Part shown: piece after piece, positions 8,833 to 20,441 of the stretch
Layout of the letters: each line of letters opens with the position of its first letter
Position numbering within the stretch: the stretch's first letter is position 1
NCBI RefSeq assembly: GCF_023159225.1
Contig: NC_063161.1
Location: 75,554,267-75,618,266, forward strand
DNA length: 64,000 nt
Direction of reading: 5' to 3'
DNA from: Perognathus longimembris pacificus
Taxonomy: Eukaryota > Chordata > Mammalia > Rodentia > Heteromyidae
Program-made: the position numbers and the translations under genes
The notes under the pieces: generated by a model
The model's database searches: none
What the model was told of the DNA's origin: nothing
What the model saw: only the letters and a program-made list of their open reading frames with translations

Positions 8833-11800
8833 TTAACAGTCATATATCAGGGAGATCATGCCCCTTTGTTTTCTGTGTTCTAGGCTTGTCTCGCTCAACA
8901 TTATTTGTTCGAGTTCTGACCATTTCCCTGCGAATAACAATATTTCACCATTCTTAATCGCTACGTAGTATTCCATTGTGTGTAGGTACCATATTTTTTG
9001 GATCCATTCATCTGTGGAGGGGCATCCGGGTTGTTTCCATATTTTGGCTATTGTGAATTGTGCTGCGATAAACATGGTAGTACAAATGTCTTTTTGATAT
9101 CTTGGGACTTGCTGTTTAGGATAGATGCCTAGGAGTGGTATGGCTGGGTCATAGGGTAGGTCTATATTGAGCTTTTTGAGAAACCTCCATACTGTTCTCC
9201 AAAGTGGTTGTACTAATTTGCACTCCCACCAACAATGGAGAAGGGTTCCTCTTTCCCCACACCCCCTCCAGCATTTGTTGTTGCCTGAGTTCAGAGTATA
9301 GGCCATACTAACTGGGGTGAGGTGGTATCTCAGGGTTGTTTTTATTTGCATTTCCTTTACTACCAGGGATGTTGATCATTTCCTCATATGTTGCTTTGCC
9401 ATTTTCATTTCTTCTCTTGTGAAGTCTCTCTTTAGCTCCTTTGCCCATTTCCTAATAGGTTTACTGGGCTTAGAGGGGCTTAGTTTTTTAGTTCTATATA
9501 GATGACAGATATTAGGCTTTTGTCTGTTGCTGTGCTGGTAAAGATCCTTTCCATATGGTTGGCTGTCTTTCTGTTTTGGTAGCTATGTCCTTAGCTGTGC
9601 AGAAACTTTTTAATTTGTAGTAGTCCCATTTGTCAAGTCTCTCCCCTATTTGTCGTGCCCCTGGGACTATATTCAGGAAGTTCCTTCCTGTGCCTATAAG
9701 TTCTAGCGTCTTTCCTACTCTGTCCTTCAGTAGTTTCAAGGATTCAGGTCTGATATTGAGGTCCTTGATCCATTTTGAGTTGATCTTGGTGCATGGTGAT
9801 AGGCTTGGGTCTACTTTGAGTTTTCTGCATATGGCTGCCCAGTTCTCCCAGCACCAGTAGTTGAAGAGGCTCTGTTTATTCCATTGTATGTCTTTAGCTC
9901 CTTTGTCGAGTATCAGCTGACTGTAAGAGTGTGGTTTTATTTCTGGATCTTCAATTCTAATCCATTGGTCTTCCGGTCTGTTTTTATACCAATACCAGGC
10001 TGTTTTTGTTATGATGGCCCTATAGTAGAGCTTGAAGTCTGGTATTGTGATACCTCCTGCACTGCTTTTTTTGCCTAGAATTGCTTTGGCTATTCTAGGT
10101 CTTTTGCTGTTCCATATGAATTTATAGATTGCTTTCTCTATTTCAGTGAAGAATGTGACTGGGATTTTGATGGGGATTGCATTGAATTTGTATAACAGTT
10201 TGGGCAATATGGTCATTTTCACTATATTGATTCTGCCTACCCATGAGCATGGGAGGTCTTTCCATCTCCTTGTGTCTTCTTTGATTTCCCTTATTAGATT
10301 TTTACAGTTTTCATTAAATAGGTCCGTCACATCCTTGGTTAAGTTGATCCCTAGGTACTTTATTCTTTTTTTGGCTACTGTAAATGGAATTGTTTCCATA
10401 ATTTCCTTTTCTGTTTGTATATTGCTGGTGTACAGAAAAGCTGCTGACTTTTGTGGATTGATTTTGTATCCTGCTACTTTGCCAAAATGGTTTATTAGGT
10501 GTAGGAGTTTGGGGACTGAGTTTTTTGGGTCCTTCAGATATAAGATCATGTCATCTGCGAATAGGGATAACTTGATTTCTTCCTTGCCGATGTGGATCCC
10601 TTTGATGTCCTCCTCTTGCCTTATTGCTATGGCTAGGGATTCCAGCACTGTGTTGAAAAGAAGTGGGGAGAGTGGGCATCCTTGTCTTGTTCCTGAGTTT
10701 AGGGGGAATGATTTAAGTTTCTCTCCATTTAATACGATGTTAGCAGTTGGTCTGTTGTATATGGCTTTTATTGTTTTGAGGAATGTTCCATTTATTCCTG
10801 TTCTCTCCAAAGCATTTAATAAGTATGGATGTTGTATTTTATCAAAGGCTTTTTGGGCATCGACTGAGATAACAATGTGATTCTTGATTTTAGTTCTGTT
10901 TATGTGGTGAATTACGTTGATTGATTTACGGATGTTGAACCATCCTTTTGACTGTGGGATGAAGCCTACTTGGTCATGATGTATGATTTTCTTGATCAGT
11001 TTCTGGATCGTGTTAGCTAATATTTTATTGAGGAGCTTTGTGTCTGTGTTCATTAGTGATATTGGTCTGTAGTTCTCTTTTTTTGTTGGGTCTTTGCCTG
11101 GTTTGGGAATGAGTATGATTTTAGCTTCGTAGAATGAGTTTGGGATTTCTCCCTCTGTTTCTATTTCACGGAAGAGTTTGAGGATTATTGGTATTAGCTC
11201 CTCACTAAAGGTTTTGTAGAATTCGTTGGTGAATCCATCTGGGCCTGGGCTTTTCTTTGTTGGGAGGTTCTTGATTATCTGCTGTATCTCACTGTAAGTT
11301 ATTGGTTTATTTAGTTGATTTATTTCTTCTTGGTTCAGTTTGGGCAGTTTATACTTCTCTAAGAATTGATCCATTTCTGTAAAATTATTGTTTTTTAGTG
11401 AGTAGAGGTTCTGGAAATAGCTCCTTATGATTGTTTGAATATCGTGTGTACTTGTTGTAATTTTTCCGGTGGAAATACATATATGAGTCTCTTCTCTTCT
11501 TTTTTTGTAAGTCTTGCGAGGGGTCTGTCAATTTTATTTATTTTCTCAAAGAACCAGCTTTTAGTCTTATTTATTTGTTGAATGGTCTTTCTATTTTCAA
11601 TCAGATTTATCTCTTCTTTAATCTTTGTGATCTCTCTCCTTCTAGTCATTTTAAATTTGATCATTTCTTGTTTCTCCAGTTGCTTTAGTTTCATTGTGAG
11701 GTTATTCACCTGCTCTGCTTCCATTCTTTTAATGTGAGTGCTGAGGGCAATGATCTTAGCCTTAGCTGTGTCCCATAGGTTTCTTTGTGATGTATTTTCA

Positions 11801-12637
11801 TTGTCATTGTGGCTTATGAATTCGTTGATTTCATCTTTAATTTGGACTGTGGCCCAAGTGTTGGATAACAGTGTGGGGTTTAGCCTCCAAGAATGTGTAT
11901 AGCCTCTGTGATAACCGTTGTTATTGAGGGTTACCTTTAATCCACTGTGATCAGATATAATACATGGGATGACATCAATACTTTTGTATTTGCTGAGGTT
12001 CTTTGTGTGGGCTATGACATGGTCTATTTTGGAGTATGATCCATGGGCTGCTGAGAAGAAGGTGTATTGGGTCTCTGTAGGGTGGAAGATTCTGTATAGA
12101 TCTGTCAGATCCATTTGGGATATGGTGTTACTTAGGTCCTCAGCTCCCTTGCTGATCCTCTGGGTGTTGGATCTGTCTCTTGGAGAGAGTGGGGTATTAA
12201 AGTCTCCCACTATGATTGTGTTTGGGTCTATCTTGTTCTGTAATTCTGTGAGTATTTGCTTGACATATGTAGGGCCTCTTTTGTTTGGTGGGTATACATT
12301 TATCACCGTGATGTCTTGATTATGGATTTTTTCCTTGTATTAAAATGTAGTGTCCTTCTTTGTCTTTTTGCGTTGATTTTAATGAAAAGTTCAGCTTGTC
12401 TGAGATCAGGATGGCTACACCTGCCGTTTTGGTAGGTGCGTTTGCTTGGAAGATCTTGCTCCATCCTTTCTTTCGGAGCCTGTTTTTGTCCCTTGCTGTA
12501 AGGTAGGTCTCTTGTAGACAACAGATGGCAACTTTTTGTTTGAGGATCCATTCTGCCAGTCTGCTCCTCTTTATCGGAAAGTTTATCCCATTTATATTCA
12601 AAGAGATCAAGTATAAGAGTGATTTTTCTCCTTCCAT
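8833..12637 (-). pseudogene. L1-A ORF2 (endonuclease-reverse transcriptase), frameshifted
   Basis: ORF2 starts at ATG 12637, 47 bases after the ORF1 stop. It is split into frames at 12637-12320, 12306-11425, ~11497-9512 and 9351-8833. Endonuclease motifs are visible (LQET, VGDFN, SDHSG), as are reverse-transcriptase motifs ([11 protein letters not shown] and [10 protein letters not shown]) and the C-terminal cysteine motif (CWRGC...HCWWEC). Breaks include one extra base in an A run near 12330, a shift near 11500, a shift near 9545 that is also present in L1-B, and a stop near 9385. The element cannot make a full ORF2 protein. Confidence 0.92.
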
Positions 12638-12684
12638 TTTCTTGTTGGGCTGTTTTTTCCTCTTTTTTTTTTTTTTTCTTGTCT

Positions 12685-13812
12685 TTAGTGAGCTGCTCTT
12701 TCTGTTGGGCTCTGGTTATTGTAGTTTCTTTCTGTTTCTGTCTGTGTGTCCTGTACGATCTCCATTGGGTGGGATTCCCCTCTTGGAATTCGCTCTAGGG
12801 CTGGTTTTTTATTCACATACTCCTTTAGATCCTCTTTGCTATGGAAAGATCTGGTTTTCCCTTCAAATGTGAACTCCAATTTCACTGGATATTTAATCCT
12901 AGGTTGCATATTGTTGGCCTGTAGAACTTGGATGGTGTTCTTCCACTCACTTCGCACTTGGTAGGTTTGTGTGGAGAGGTCTGCTGTTATTCGGACCCTC
13001 TTCCCATTGTAGTAAATTTCTTTCTTCGCTCTGGCTGCATTCAGAATTTGCTCTTTATTCTTGAGATCTGAAGTCTTGAATATTATGTGCCTTGGGGTGG
13101 CTTTTCTGGGGTCTGGCCTGCCAGGTGTCCTATAGGCTTCCGTTACCTGGATGGGGTCCCTTGTGAGATTGGGGAAGTTTTCTGCAATAACTTTATTGAA
13201 AATATGATGAAGCCCTCTGCTCTGGTATTCGGCTCCTTCTTCTATTCCAATTATGTGCAGATTATATCTCTTGTCTTTGTCCATTAGTTCCTGGATTAGT
13301 CTGCCCTGAAGCTTCACCGTTTCTTGGAGTGTGGTAATTTTCTGGTTGTTGTCGGCTGCTTCATCGTCCAAGAGAGAGATTCTGGATTCCATATGGTCAA
13401 TTCTTTGTGCTGTGGATTCAATTGCGGCGTTTATGGATGTCAGACAGCTATTTATGGTTGTCAGATCAGCTCTGATCATGGAAATTTCTTCCTTTAAAGA
13501 GTTGTATTTTAAATCTATTTTTTCATGCATTTCACTTCTCAGGATGTTAAGGTCTTCTTTAACGGAGGTTTGCATTGTATCCATTTTTACTTCCATTTCT
13601 TTCTTGGCTTCCTGGATGTCCTTCAAGACTTCCCATCTAAACTCCTGGAATTGTTTTCTGATTTTGTTTCTGATGCTTTCCATCATTTCTGTTAACATGG
13701 CCTCAATTGATTTTTTATTCTCCATCTCCTCTTCAGTCGTGCTGCTTTTTGGAGCTGGCGAGTTGGCTTGCCCTTTGATGAACTGTGTTATATTTCTTTG
13801 TGATTTGCGCAT
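12685..13812 (-). CDS. L1-A ORF1 (ORF1p, RNA-binding chaperone), uninterrupted
   Basis: An ATG-started frame of 375 codons. The order is: a polar N-terminus (1-35), a long coiled coil (about 36-185, rich in Glu/Lys heptads), an RRM-like domain (about 190-285, with YNLHIIGIEEG and RHIIFKTSD), and a basic C-terminal domain ending ERAAH. This is the L1 ORF1 protein that trimerises on L1 RNA in the ribonucleoprotein. It is slightly longer than typical rodent ORF1p. No stop or frameshift breaks it, so this part of the element looks recent. Confidence 0.92.
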   Translation of the reverse strand: MRKSQRNITQFIKGQANSPAPKSSTTEEEMENKKSIEAMLTEMMESIRNKIRKQFQEFRWEVLKDIQEAKKEMEVKMDTMQTSVKEDLNILRSEMHEKIDLKYNSLKEEISMIRADLTTINSCLTSINAAIESTAQRIDHMESRISLLDDEAADNNQKITTLQETVKLQGRLIQELMDKDKRYNLHIIGIEEGAEYQSRGLHHIFNKVIAENFPNLTRDPIQVTEAYRTPGRPDPRKATPRHIIFKTSDLKNKEQILNAARAKKEIYYNGKRVRITADLSTQTYQVRSEWKNTIQVLQANNMQPRIKYPVKLEFTFEGKTRSFHSKEDLKEYVNKKPALERIPRGESHPMEIVQDTQTETERNYNNQSPTERAAH

Positions 13813-14258
13813 CTGGAGATCTGTGGGTGGCTTCCCTGGTTTGGTTTTGTGCTGGTTCCCGCTGGTCCGTCAGTGGGAGCCTTGTGTCCTGGTGTCCTGG
13901 CTCTGGGCTTGGGTTTGGCTGTTGAACCTTGCTGCCCAATGGGTGAGTGTGACCTTCTCGGTTGTTGCTGAGGTGTTCACGACCCTCCCTGCACTTGGGA
14001 GCCAGTAGATTCTGTGTCTTTCTCTGTGGGACAGTGTCCTGCCGCTGTGCTGTACTGACCCTAACGTGCCCCTGTTGAGGGTTTGCTGATCGCTGATTCA
14101 GCGTGGCATGGAGGCTTATCTCTTCTTTGGTTCTTTTTTCCACTCTGTATCTTGGTCAGAGGAGCTCACCTCTCAGGCAGTTCGCCTTCCTGTGTGGACC
14201 GCTCCGGGCCGGTGTTGTTGAGGTGCGGCCCACCCACTTGTGCGAAATGTGCCAAACT

Positions 14259-14408
14259 CCCTGGCTTCTTTTTGCTCAAGGCTAGCACTCTGCCACTTGA
14301 GCCACAGCACCACTTCCAAATTTTTCTATATATGTGGTGCTGAGGAAAGGAACCCAGAGCTTTATGCATGCTCAGCAAACACTACCACCAGGCCACATTC
14401 CCAGCCCC
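14259..14408 (-). mobile_element. IDL-Geo SINE, 5' part, split by L1-A
   Basis: The remainder of the SINE resumes at CCCTGGCTTCTTTTTGCTCA and runs to the left-monomer start (complement of CCCAGCCCC). Confidence 0.88.
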
Positions 14409-14607
14409 AGATCTACTGTTTTCTTATTTCTTTCTCCAAAATGACTTCCTCTAACTTGTTAAGTAAAATTTCTGGACATTATTTGGGGCTGAGCTCCTGC
14501 ACCAGGCCCCAATAGACCAAAGCAAAATGAAGTCTCTCATGCTGACCTTTCATGTCATCGAACAGAAACTAAGTTGTTTATCTCAACCTTCAATAAAGCA
14601 GGAGAAA

Positions 14608-14824
14608 GGGGCTGGGGATATAGCCTAGTGGCAAGAGTGCCTGCCTCGGATACACGAGGCCCTAGGTTCGATTCCCCAGCACCACATATACAGAAAATGG
14701 CCAGAAGCGGCGCTGTGGCTCAAGTGGCAGAGTGCTAGCCTTGAGCGGGAAGAAGCCAGGGACAGTGCTCAGGCCCTGAGTCCAAGGCCCAGGACTGGCC
14801 AAAAAAAATAAAATAAATAAATAA
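14608..14824 (+). mobile_element. IDL-Geo SINE
   Basis: Young full dimer with a tail of AAAT units. Target duplication AATAAAGCAGGAGAAAG on both sides. Confidence 0.95.
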
Positions 14825-15119
14825 ATAAAGCAGGAGAAAGATGAGCACCAAATTCCTAAGCTGGCTGGTTCTAATCTGGACAATGAAGAACTGCTTTAAT
14901 GCTTGCCAGTGAAAGGGACCAGAAATAATTAATCTATTTACCAGTCTTATTTTTGTTATGCTGTTTCCTCATTCCTGCTCAAACTACCCCATAAAAAAAT
15001 AACTCTTCTGCCTCACATAGTAAAGTGCCTCATACAAATCTTTAGATGATGCCAGATATCCCTGGGATCTGAGGATCCCCTTATAGGCTTAGACAGACCT
15101 ACCTCAAAAACAAACCCAG

Positions 15120-15770
15120 AAAACAGCCAGGCATGGTGACTCCTTACTATTCCTAGAGGAACAGTAATATACCCATAAACTGATAGTAATGACAGAGATA
15201 GGAGGATCATGGTTCTAGGTTAGCCTAGACAGATGATAGGAAGACCCTACCTCAAAAAGAAACAAACACACAAACAAGTACATGCTTGGAGACTCCTTAG
15301 TGCAATCCCAGCTACTCAAGAGATCAGAGGTAAGAGAGAGACAGTCTGAGATTGGCCCCAGGCAAAGACATAAGACCCTATCAAAAACAATCTAGACCAA
15401 ATGTGGTGGCTCACAATTATAATGCCAGTTATTCATGAGACAGAGATTGAAAGGATCACATTCGGAGGACAGCCAGCTAGGGTAAAAGTTAGGGAAACTT
15501 CCATCTCAACCAACAAGCTGAGCAAAGTGGTATGTACCTATAATCCCAGCTATATAGGAGGCTTAAGTTGGAAATCTCAGTCTGAGAGCTAGCCCTGAGT
15601 AAAATGCCAGATTCTTTATTCAAAACATAACTGCAGAAAAGGGCTGGGGCATGGCTTAGGGTGGAGCCCCTAGAGAGCCAGTGCAAAGCCCTGACTTTAA
15701 GTCTTAGCACTGGCAAAAAACAAGAACAACAAAACAACAATAACAACAACCAAAAAAACACGAAAACCAA
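15120..15770 (+). repeat. Array of old B1-like and ID-like monomers
   Basis: Four decayed 7SL-type heads (about 15124-15256, 15280-15385, 15390-15515, 15520-15620) and one ID-like monomer (about 15645-15720, GGGCTGGGGCATGGC ... TTAGCACTGGC) lie head to tail. Confidence 0.6.
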
Positions 15771-15779
15771 ACTTTAGAT

Positions 15780-16560
15780 GGGTGTCAGATTCATGGAGGG
15801 GATGTTGAAGCTCTGGCCCCTTCCTCTCGCTCTTTCCTTCATGGTTCCTACCTGCCCTGGGGTCAGCAGGGTTACTCTGCCATGAGCTCCCCTCCTAAGG
15901 CACAGCCTTATCACAGGCCCCAAAGCATCAGAGCCTGCCAGCCATGGGCCGAAATAACTGGTTCCTCCTTTTTATCACACAAAGGAAAACTAAAGTCAAT
16001 GGGATTTCAAACTGGATTTTTGTCTTGTGACATCCCATAATGCCAACATAAAAAGTCCTGGTGAAGAGTTCTGGCCAAAGAGCCAGTTACATTCACGTAG
16101 CTAGACAGGAAGGACGCTGGCTGGGAGCTGCCAAAGACCCACAGGTTCGGTTCTATGAAGGACCAGTCCTCCAAAGGACAAGAAAGGGCTGTTCATAGGA
16201 GACACAAAGCAGGAACAAGGGCTGAGGTATGCAGTAGAATGCACCCACAGGCCCTGCTCTGATCCTTAGCACTGAAGAAAAAAAAAGTGTCAGAGGCTAG
16301 CCCATTCATTGATTCCACAATATCTAGTGACTGCCTCCTATGTGCCAAGCACAGCCTCAAGGTTGAATCTACAAGCCTTGTCTAAGGGAGCAGCTGGGTG
16401 AGACCATTTCTGGAGCTGCTCCTGGAGAACCCTCCTGCTCAAGGGAAGCAGTTACTCCACTGCCTAAGAGTCAAGCTCTTCTAAAACATGAGTTTCCACT
16501 TGGGCCTTCTGTAGCTGGTGGGTGCCACGCTGGATGGTCCCTGTGCTGGGGGGGGGGGGG
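15780..16560. other. Mostly unique DNA with one ID-like piece
   Basis: Apart from an old ID-like monomer at 16218-16290 and a 14-base G run at 16548-16562, I recognise nothing here. Confidence 0.5.
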
Positions 16561-16579
16561 GGAGGTCCCTTGTTGCTAA

Positions 16580-16805
16580 CCCAAGAAGGTTCAGTAAATG
16601 TCAGAATTGGAATGTGGTTAGAAATCTCCCACATTGCCACTAGTAATGTTAAGTGGCACCGCCCCTCGGAAAAATAGTTCGGGAGGTCCTCAAGATGGGA
16701 GTTATTACAGGATTCAGTAATTCCACTCCTAGGTGTATACCCAAGGAGAATGGAAAGCATCTGTCAATACAAACACTGTGCATTCTTTCATAGCAGCATT
16801 CTTTC
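16580..16805 (+). mobile_element. Old L1 ORF2 fragment
   Basis: CCACTCCTAGGTGTATACCC and TTCATAGCAGCATTCTTTCG are diagnostic of the conserved C-terminal end of L1 ORF2 in mammals. The copy is diverged. Confidence 0.7.
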
Positions 16806-16809
16806 GCAT

Positions 16810-16921
16810 TTGTTTTGAAAGAGGAAGTCACGATGCAGCCCAGGCTGGTGTTGAAATCAGGATCCCCCTGGCTCAATTTGCCCAGGACTGGGATTATAGG
16901 CATGAGTCACTACACCCAGCA
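16810..16921 (-). repeat. B1-like SINE
   Basis: Reverse-complement 7SL pattern: GCAGCCCAGGCTGGTGTTGA then GACTGGGATTATAGGCATGA. Confidence 0.7.
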
Positions 16922-17035
16922 GCATTATTCTATGTTATTGCTGTTGTTTGGCATTACCCGGGATTGAACTTGGGCCTGACACTTCTTGTGTCAGCCCTTC
17001 TTGTTTTAGCCTTGGCTTTTGCCTGACCTACCCTG

Positions 17036-17749
17036 AACTACAATCCCAAATAAAAGTCCTCCATATAAATTTTCTTCAACACCTCAGAAAAAAGAAAAAG
17101 GCAAAAAATTTTTAAATGGCATTTTCCCTTCCTACCTACATCGCCTCTGGTAAGTCCTCTGCTTTCCTGAATACGTCAGTCTGTGTGAGCCACAGGGAAA
17201 GTCCCTGACTCACTGTCGCTTGTGTGCCTCAACCCTGATCACCATCGGCTCTCTAATTTGACTCACAGGAGATCTGAGTAGATTTCTGAAGTCTGAAATC
17301 ATCTGAAATTGTAAAATTTGAACTCTTTATAGACACCCTCTGTGGCAGATGGTACTTTCCGAGATGGTGACCATGGAGCTCCTGAGCAACATGCACTTTG
17401 TTAATGGGATGCTCACTGCCCATCTGTTCTTTCCCTTGGAGTTCAAGATGGCCTGTAGCTGGCAGAGCTAAGTGCTGTGCCTCCTCTGAGAAACCAGAGC
17501 ACGAAAGGTACCACTGGTTCTCCATGGCCTTCTTTGGAAGCTTGCTCTTTAGACACATCCATGGTGCTACAAGGGAACCCACTCCCACCACAAAGGAGCC
17601 GCAGCTCGGATCTTCCAGTCATCAGCTGCAGTAAGGTCTTAGCTGATAGCCCACAGCAGCCATCTGACCCAGGACTGCCAGAGACTGGAGATGGTTCTAG
17701 CCCTACCACTACAAAAGACCCTCTAGTGGATACCACTAACTGAACCACT
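17036..17749. other. Unique DNA; no gene recognised
   Basis: Open frames of 78-129 codons exist on both strands at about 17250-17830, but none resembles a protein I can identify with confidence and none has splice context. Confidence 0.4.
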
Positions 17750-17907
17750 GTTGTACAGGAATTCAGTATGAGAAACAGAGATGCCACATTTTGAGAGGTC
17801 AACTTGGGAGTCTTTACTGGAAAGCTGGCCACTCCAGGTGGACTCCTGTCTCCAAGATCTGCAGCCTCTCAAATACATTCAACATTGTTAGAAAACTGAG
17901 CCATGAG

Positions 17908-18016
17908 GGCTGGGAATATGGCCTAGTGGCAAGAGTGCTTGCCTTGTATACATGAAGCCCTGGGTTTGATTCCTCAGCACCACATATAGAGAGAGCTGAA
18001 GTGGGACACTATGGTA
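17908..18016 (+). mobile_element. IDL-Geo SINE, mostly left monomer
   Basis: A good left monomer to GCACCACATAT, after which the right monomer is lost. It lies inside LTR-like copy A. Confidence 0.75.
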
Positions 18017-18263
18017 ACCAGAGGAGAGCCAGGGGACATGAGGCATGGTATAATGGCACCTGTGCTGGTCTGGGCCTATATAGGGGAAGGGGGCAGGGTC
18101 GCAAGGAGCTTAAGGATTCTTGACCCAATACTGGCAGGTCCAGTAACCCATTGTCCAAGTCCCTCCCCTAGGAATTCAGGCACACCCATCACCTAGGGGC
18201 TAGGACTTTACCTTCCTCTACCAAGAAGACAAGATGGCAACAGTTAAACCCAATTTCCTGCCA

Positions 18264-18487
18264 TGGGCTGGGAATATGGCCTAGTGGCAAGAGTGCTTGC
18301 CTCTTATACATGAAGCCCTGGGTTCGATTCCCCAGCACCACATATATAGAAAACAGCCAGAAGTGGTGCTGTGGCTCAAGCGGCAGAGTGCTAACCTTGA
18401 GCAAAAAGAAGCCAGGGACAGTGCTCAGGCCCTGAGTCCAAGGCCCAGGACTGACAAAACAAAACAAAACAAAAAAAACAAAACAAC
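18264..18487 (+). mobile_element. IDL-Geo SINE
   Basis: Full dimer with an (AAAAC)n tail, inserted in LTR-like copy A. CAATTTCCTGCCAT / CAATTTCCTACCAT flank it. Confidence 0.92.
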
Positions 18488-19003
18488 CAATTTCCTACCA
18501 TCTGCCAGTTAAACCCAATTCCCTATCATCTGTCACGTGGCCAATACTAGACCCAATACTACCCTTTTTTCACCACGAAAAGGTCACTGTGTAAGCCCCT
18601 GTCTCCACGAGTTTACACCCAATGGGACAAGAGTAGCAGGAATTATCTCCCCCCTTTCTACTTCTCTTGGTTCTCTGACTCTGGCTGGAGTTCTGCTCTG
18701 TATTAGGCAATGACTTTCCCATAGACTCAGCAGGAAAGAGGTTGGAGTATCTCCCTGGTCATCATAGATATTCACAGAGCATTTTCATCTTCTTTTGCTA
18801 ACCTGAAAGTCTCTGCCTTCTCAAGCATTATATTCTCTTGAATGCTCAAGACGTGTGACAGTAGCAAGTCCTGACTCCCTCCCTAAGTCCTGACTCCCCT
18901 CCCTAAAACTTCCTGAGATTCTCCAGGGAGATGAGTATGCCAAAGTTCCACTCAGGTGAGTGGTGAGGCTATGTACTAGCCACACTTGGTTTAGCAGCAC
19001 ACC

Positions 19004-19452
19004 GCTGCTGTAATAGGAATTCAGTTGGCAAGAAACAGAGAAGCCACATCTTGAGAGGTCCAATTGAGAGTCTTTATTAGAAAGCCCATGACTACAAGTG
19101 GACTCCTGTCTCAAAGGCCTGCAGCTCCAAATGGAGCTTGCACAAAGCTTTTTAAAGATAAAAACCACATATTTGGGGTAGAGGGACCCAACCTGAGGAA
19201 AGTAGACTATGTAGGGAAATACGCAGGTATTAACAAAACCTTTTCTGTAGGGGAACAGTCAGAGGTGAGCATTCTTTGTAGCAAAGCTTTCCCTGGAGCT
19301 AAACAGTATGACATCTGCAATTTGAAGAATGGCTTCTCTCACCTCTAGGCTTTTTAGAGCTGGGGAGAAAGCCCCCTCCACCCACCAAGGCACCAGGATG
19401 GCAATGAGAACAAGGCCATGTTACTTAGACCCAGTCTCCTTATTTCACCACA
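19004..19452 (-). mobile_element. LTR-like copy B, minus strand
   Basis: On the minus strand it starts TGGTGAAATAAGGAGACTGG and runs through a TTTAAAAAGC segment to a TTCTAATAAAGACTC poly(A)-signal region, ending at TGAATTCCTATTACAGC. It is related to copy A but lacks its SINEs. About 430 bases separate the two. Confidence 0.5.
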
Positions 19453-19562
19453 ATCTTTTTCTTGTGTACATTGTTTTCACTAGATGGAATCAGAACATTT
19501 TTGAGCTAGTCAATGTGAATGTTTTCTGTTTAAAATAAAACATACAATAAAAACTCCTGCTG

Positions 19563-19785
19563 AAGCCAGGTGCTGGGGGCTCATGCTTGTAAGCCTAGCT
19601 ATTCAGGAGGCTGAGATTTGAGAATTGTGGTTCAAAGCCAGCCTGGGTATGAAAGTCTATGAGACTCTTATCTCCAATAACTATTCAGAAAAAACTCCAG
19701 TGGTAGAGCACTTGCCTTAAGCACAGAGATGTTCAGGGAGGGCACTGAGGCCCTGAGTTCAAGCCCCAGGAGTAGGAAAAAAAAA
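19563..19785 (+). mobile_element. B1-Geo SINE
   Basis: Head present in full. The right monomer is shortened before TCCAGTGGTAGAGCACTTGC. Confidence 0.82.
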
Positions 19786-19960
19786 ACTCAAGCTCCTGCT
19801 TAGATTCTGAGGTTTGTTAAAAGTAGTTATCTTCTAATATGATTCCCATGAAGGCTTATCAGCTTATTTCAAAACTTCCTAGAGGCTTCCCAAGGTATGT
19901 TAGGCAACCCCTCAACAAGTCACAGAAAGCCCAAGAATAAATTATTCAAAATGAATTAAC

Positions 19961-20035
19961 AAGCCAGACATGTTGGTTGAGTCCTATAATCTCCAGCTAC
20001 TCAAGGGGTGGGAGCAGGAGGGTCAAGTTTTAGTC
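19961..20035 (+). repeat. B1-like piece
   Basis: Old 7SL-type fragment (CTATAATCTCCAGCTACTCA). Confidence 0.5.
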
Positions 20036-20349
20036 CAGTTCTTCTGCAGACATAAGCATCCCTGCAGCTCTGAGTAGACAGTGACTGGGTTCTCATGCTA
20101 GAGGCCATGTCTGCCCCTAGTGATATTATTGAGGGAGGACAGGGGGCCAGTCAGGGAAGCAGGACTTCCTTCATCAGAACAGCCCCTGGAGGTGGGTCTT
20201 TCTTCTCTTCAATGATGCTTTCCATAGAGATGGAGCTGATCATCTCTAAGTTGTAAACTATCCAATCAACTTCTAACACATTCTTTTTTCTTTATTGACT
20301 CAACCAGAGTTGCAAGTCCTGGCTGCCCATAAGGTTTTTGTTCATTGTA

Positions 20350-20430
20350 TTTTTGTTTGGTTGCTCTGGGATTTGAACTCAGGGACTATAATTTATTAGG
20401 CAGGTACCTACCATTGAGCCATGCCTCCAG
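20350..20430 (-). repeat. Old ID-like monomer
   Basis: The complement shows a B-box-like GGGATTTGAACTCAGGGAC and the left-monomer layout. Confidence 0.5.
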
Positions 20431-20441
20431 GTTGATTTTTG

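Larger units (their letters stand above)
8367..14258 (-). mobile_element. L1-A: young LINE-1, 5'-truncated, inserted into an IDL-Geo SINE
   Basis: A minus-strand LINE-1 of about 5.9 kb has an intact ORF1, a broken ORF2, a 3' UTR and a T-rich left end (its poly-A tail). Relative to L1-B it lacks about 1 kb of 5' UTR. Both ends abut pieces of one minus-strand IDL-Geo SINE, and the bases CCCTGGCTTCTTTTT occur on each side (about 8353-8367 and 14259-14273), which is the target-site duplication. The SINE is therefore older than this L1. Confidence 0.93.
17750..18574 (-). mobile_element. LTR-like copy A, minus strand, carrying two SINEs
   Basis: On the minus strand it begins near TGGTGAAAAAAGG (complement of 18559-18572), has a TATATA at 18077-18082, and ends TGAATTCCTGTACAACA. 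Its last ~110 bases and first ~40 bases can be aligned with copy B (19004-19452). It looks like a long terminal repeat of an endogenous retrovirus. No coding sequence is present. Confidence 0.5.

Noticed and set aside
10146..10880. A 244-codon plus-strand frame with membrane-like composition
   Set aside because: Antisense shadow of L1-A ORF2; the same shadow occurs opposite L1-B.
14210..16560. Many SINE-derived frames containing the Leu/Phe-rich [15 protein letters not shown] motif
   Set aside because: This peptide is the reverse translation of the IDL-Geo right monomer and recurs at most copies; it is not a gene family.
17253..17832. Minus-strand frames with a faint likeness to ribosomal protein S15 (NKVHVAQELHGHHLGK)
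   Set aside because: Only a short stretch has scattered identities, and the flanking sequence does not follow the family, so I do not call a pseudogene.
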